Source: Nevskia sp.
GTDB lineage: Bacteria > Pseudomonadota > Gammaproteobacteria > Nevskiales > Nevskiaceae
NCBI GenBank assembly: GCA_028291705.1
Contig: JAQGNS010000577.1
Span: 1-32,352, forward strand
Direction of reading: 5' to 3'
DNA: 32,352 bases
Shown here piece after piece: positions 31,870 to 32,352 of the stretch. How positions within the stretch are numbered: the first letter of the stretch is position 1; every line of letters begins with the position of its first letter. A program made the position numbers and the translations under genes. The notes below the pieces were generated by a model. That model was not told where the DNA came from. It searched no databases and saw only the letters and a list, made by a program, of their open reading frames with translations.

Positions 31870-32352
31870 ATGCAATTGATCGGCATGCTCGATTCACCCT
31901 ACGTCCGCCGTGTCGCGATTTCCCTCAAGCTGTTCGGCTTGCCGTTCGAGCACCGTCCGGTTTCGGTATTCCGCCATTTCGATCAGTTCCGGCAGATCAA
32001 TCCCCTGGTCAAGGCGCCGACCCTGGTCTGCGACGACGGCGAAGTGCTGATGGATTCGACCCTGATCCTCGACTACCTGGAAGCGCTGGCTCCCGGTAGC
32101 CGGCGCCTGATGCCGTCCGAGGGCGCGCCGCGGCGGCAGGTGCTGCAACTGCTGGGCATCGCCCTGACCGCCTGCGACAAGACCGTGCAGGCGGTGTACG
32201 AGCGGCAACAGCGGCCGCCTGAGAAATTGCACCAGCCCTGGCTCGACCGCATCCAGTTGCAGATCGATGCGGCTTATGTGGAGCTTGAGCGCGCCGTTCA
32301 GCGGGCAAGTCCCTGGCTGCTCGGCGGCCAGTTGACCCAGGCCGATGTCAGC
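31870..32352 (+). CDS. Glutathione S-transferase (3' truncated by window edge)
   Basis: From ATG 31870 the frame is open to the window end, giving 161 residues. The N-terminal thioredoxin-like domain has MLDSPYVRRVAISLKLFG (5-22), with the Ser that activates glutathione and the following Arg pair, NPLVKAPTL (cis-Pro) and DSTLILDYLE. The helical domain begins near residue 88 and reaches LGGQLTQADVS, the start of the conserved N-cap motif, at the end of the window. It is divergent from the LysR gene and probably its target. The substrate cannot be told. Confidence 0.88.
   Translation, partial: MQLIGMLDSPYVRRVAISLKLFGLPFEHRPVSVFRHFDQFRQINPLVKAPTLVCDDGEVLMDSTLILDYLEALAPGSRRLMPSEGAPRRQVLQLLGIALTACDKTVQAVYERQQRPPEKLHQPWLDRIQLQIDAAYVELERAVQRASPWLLGGQLTQADVS

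Overview
The window is dense, GC-rich bacterial chromosome. Gene density, codon use (strong G/C at third positions), many lipoproteins and the mix of families point to a proteobacterium, most likely a gammaproteobacterium of the Nevskiales/Xanthomonadales type. This is inference from style; no rRNA or other taxonomic marker is present. I see no rRNA, tRNA, CRISPR array, transposase or prophage structure. Most of the window is ordinary housekeeping and accessory chromosome.

Layout, left to right. 1-9.4 kb: the 3' end of an unknown gene; a secreted phosphoesterase-type lipoprotein; a DoxX-like membrane protein; a FadR-type regulator one base from a fatty acid hydroxylase (one operon); a poorly coding 680-bp gap; a small membrane protein; a leftward run of Fpg/Nei glycosylase, unknown protein, alpha/beta hydrolase and a LexA-like (XRE-S24) repressor with a near-leaderless promoter; then two small secreted or lipid-anchored proteins ending in a clear terminator. 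9.4-18.5 kb: a large CocE/S15-type lipoprotein hydrolase, enoyl-CoA hydratase with a long-stem terminator, a C/T-rich intergenic repeat, L-threonine aldolase, two small membrane proteins, a glutathione S-transferase, a PaaI-type thioesterase, and an operon of a ClC chloride/proton antiporter with a PD-(D/E)XK-like putative nuclease. 18.5-25.5 kb: a seven-repeat SBBP beta-propeller protein, a rightward GtrA / GT-C glycosyltransferase / FadM-type thioesterase operon, a lipoprotein, and a cyclic-nucleotide-binding DUF1003 membrane protein. 25.8-32.4 kb: a membrane GGDEF-EAL protein with a degenerate GGDKF motif but intact EAL motifs; a leftward three-gene unit of a 49-residue peptide plus two paralogous proteins with a cupin-like core and HEAT-like C-termini; a small secreted protein; and a LysR regulator divergent from a second, truncated GST.

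The most intriguing part is the leftward unit at 28022-30080. Two tandem, adjacent genes share a cupin-like core with C-terminal helical repeats. One copy keeps a full set of candidate metal-binding histidines (H111, H113, H172) and the other has lost most of them. Just upstream is a very short acidic ORF. Active enzyme, degenerate partner and short peptide together suggest a peptide- or protein-modifying system, possibly RiPP-like. That function is inference only.

Other themes are lipid and acyl-CoA metabolism (FadR regulator, fatty acid hydroxylase, enoyl-CoA hydratase, two hotdog thioesterases), envelope glycan modification (GtrA with a GT-C enzyme and no adjacent GtrB), and second-messenger signalling (GGDEF-EAL, CNBD-DUF1003).
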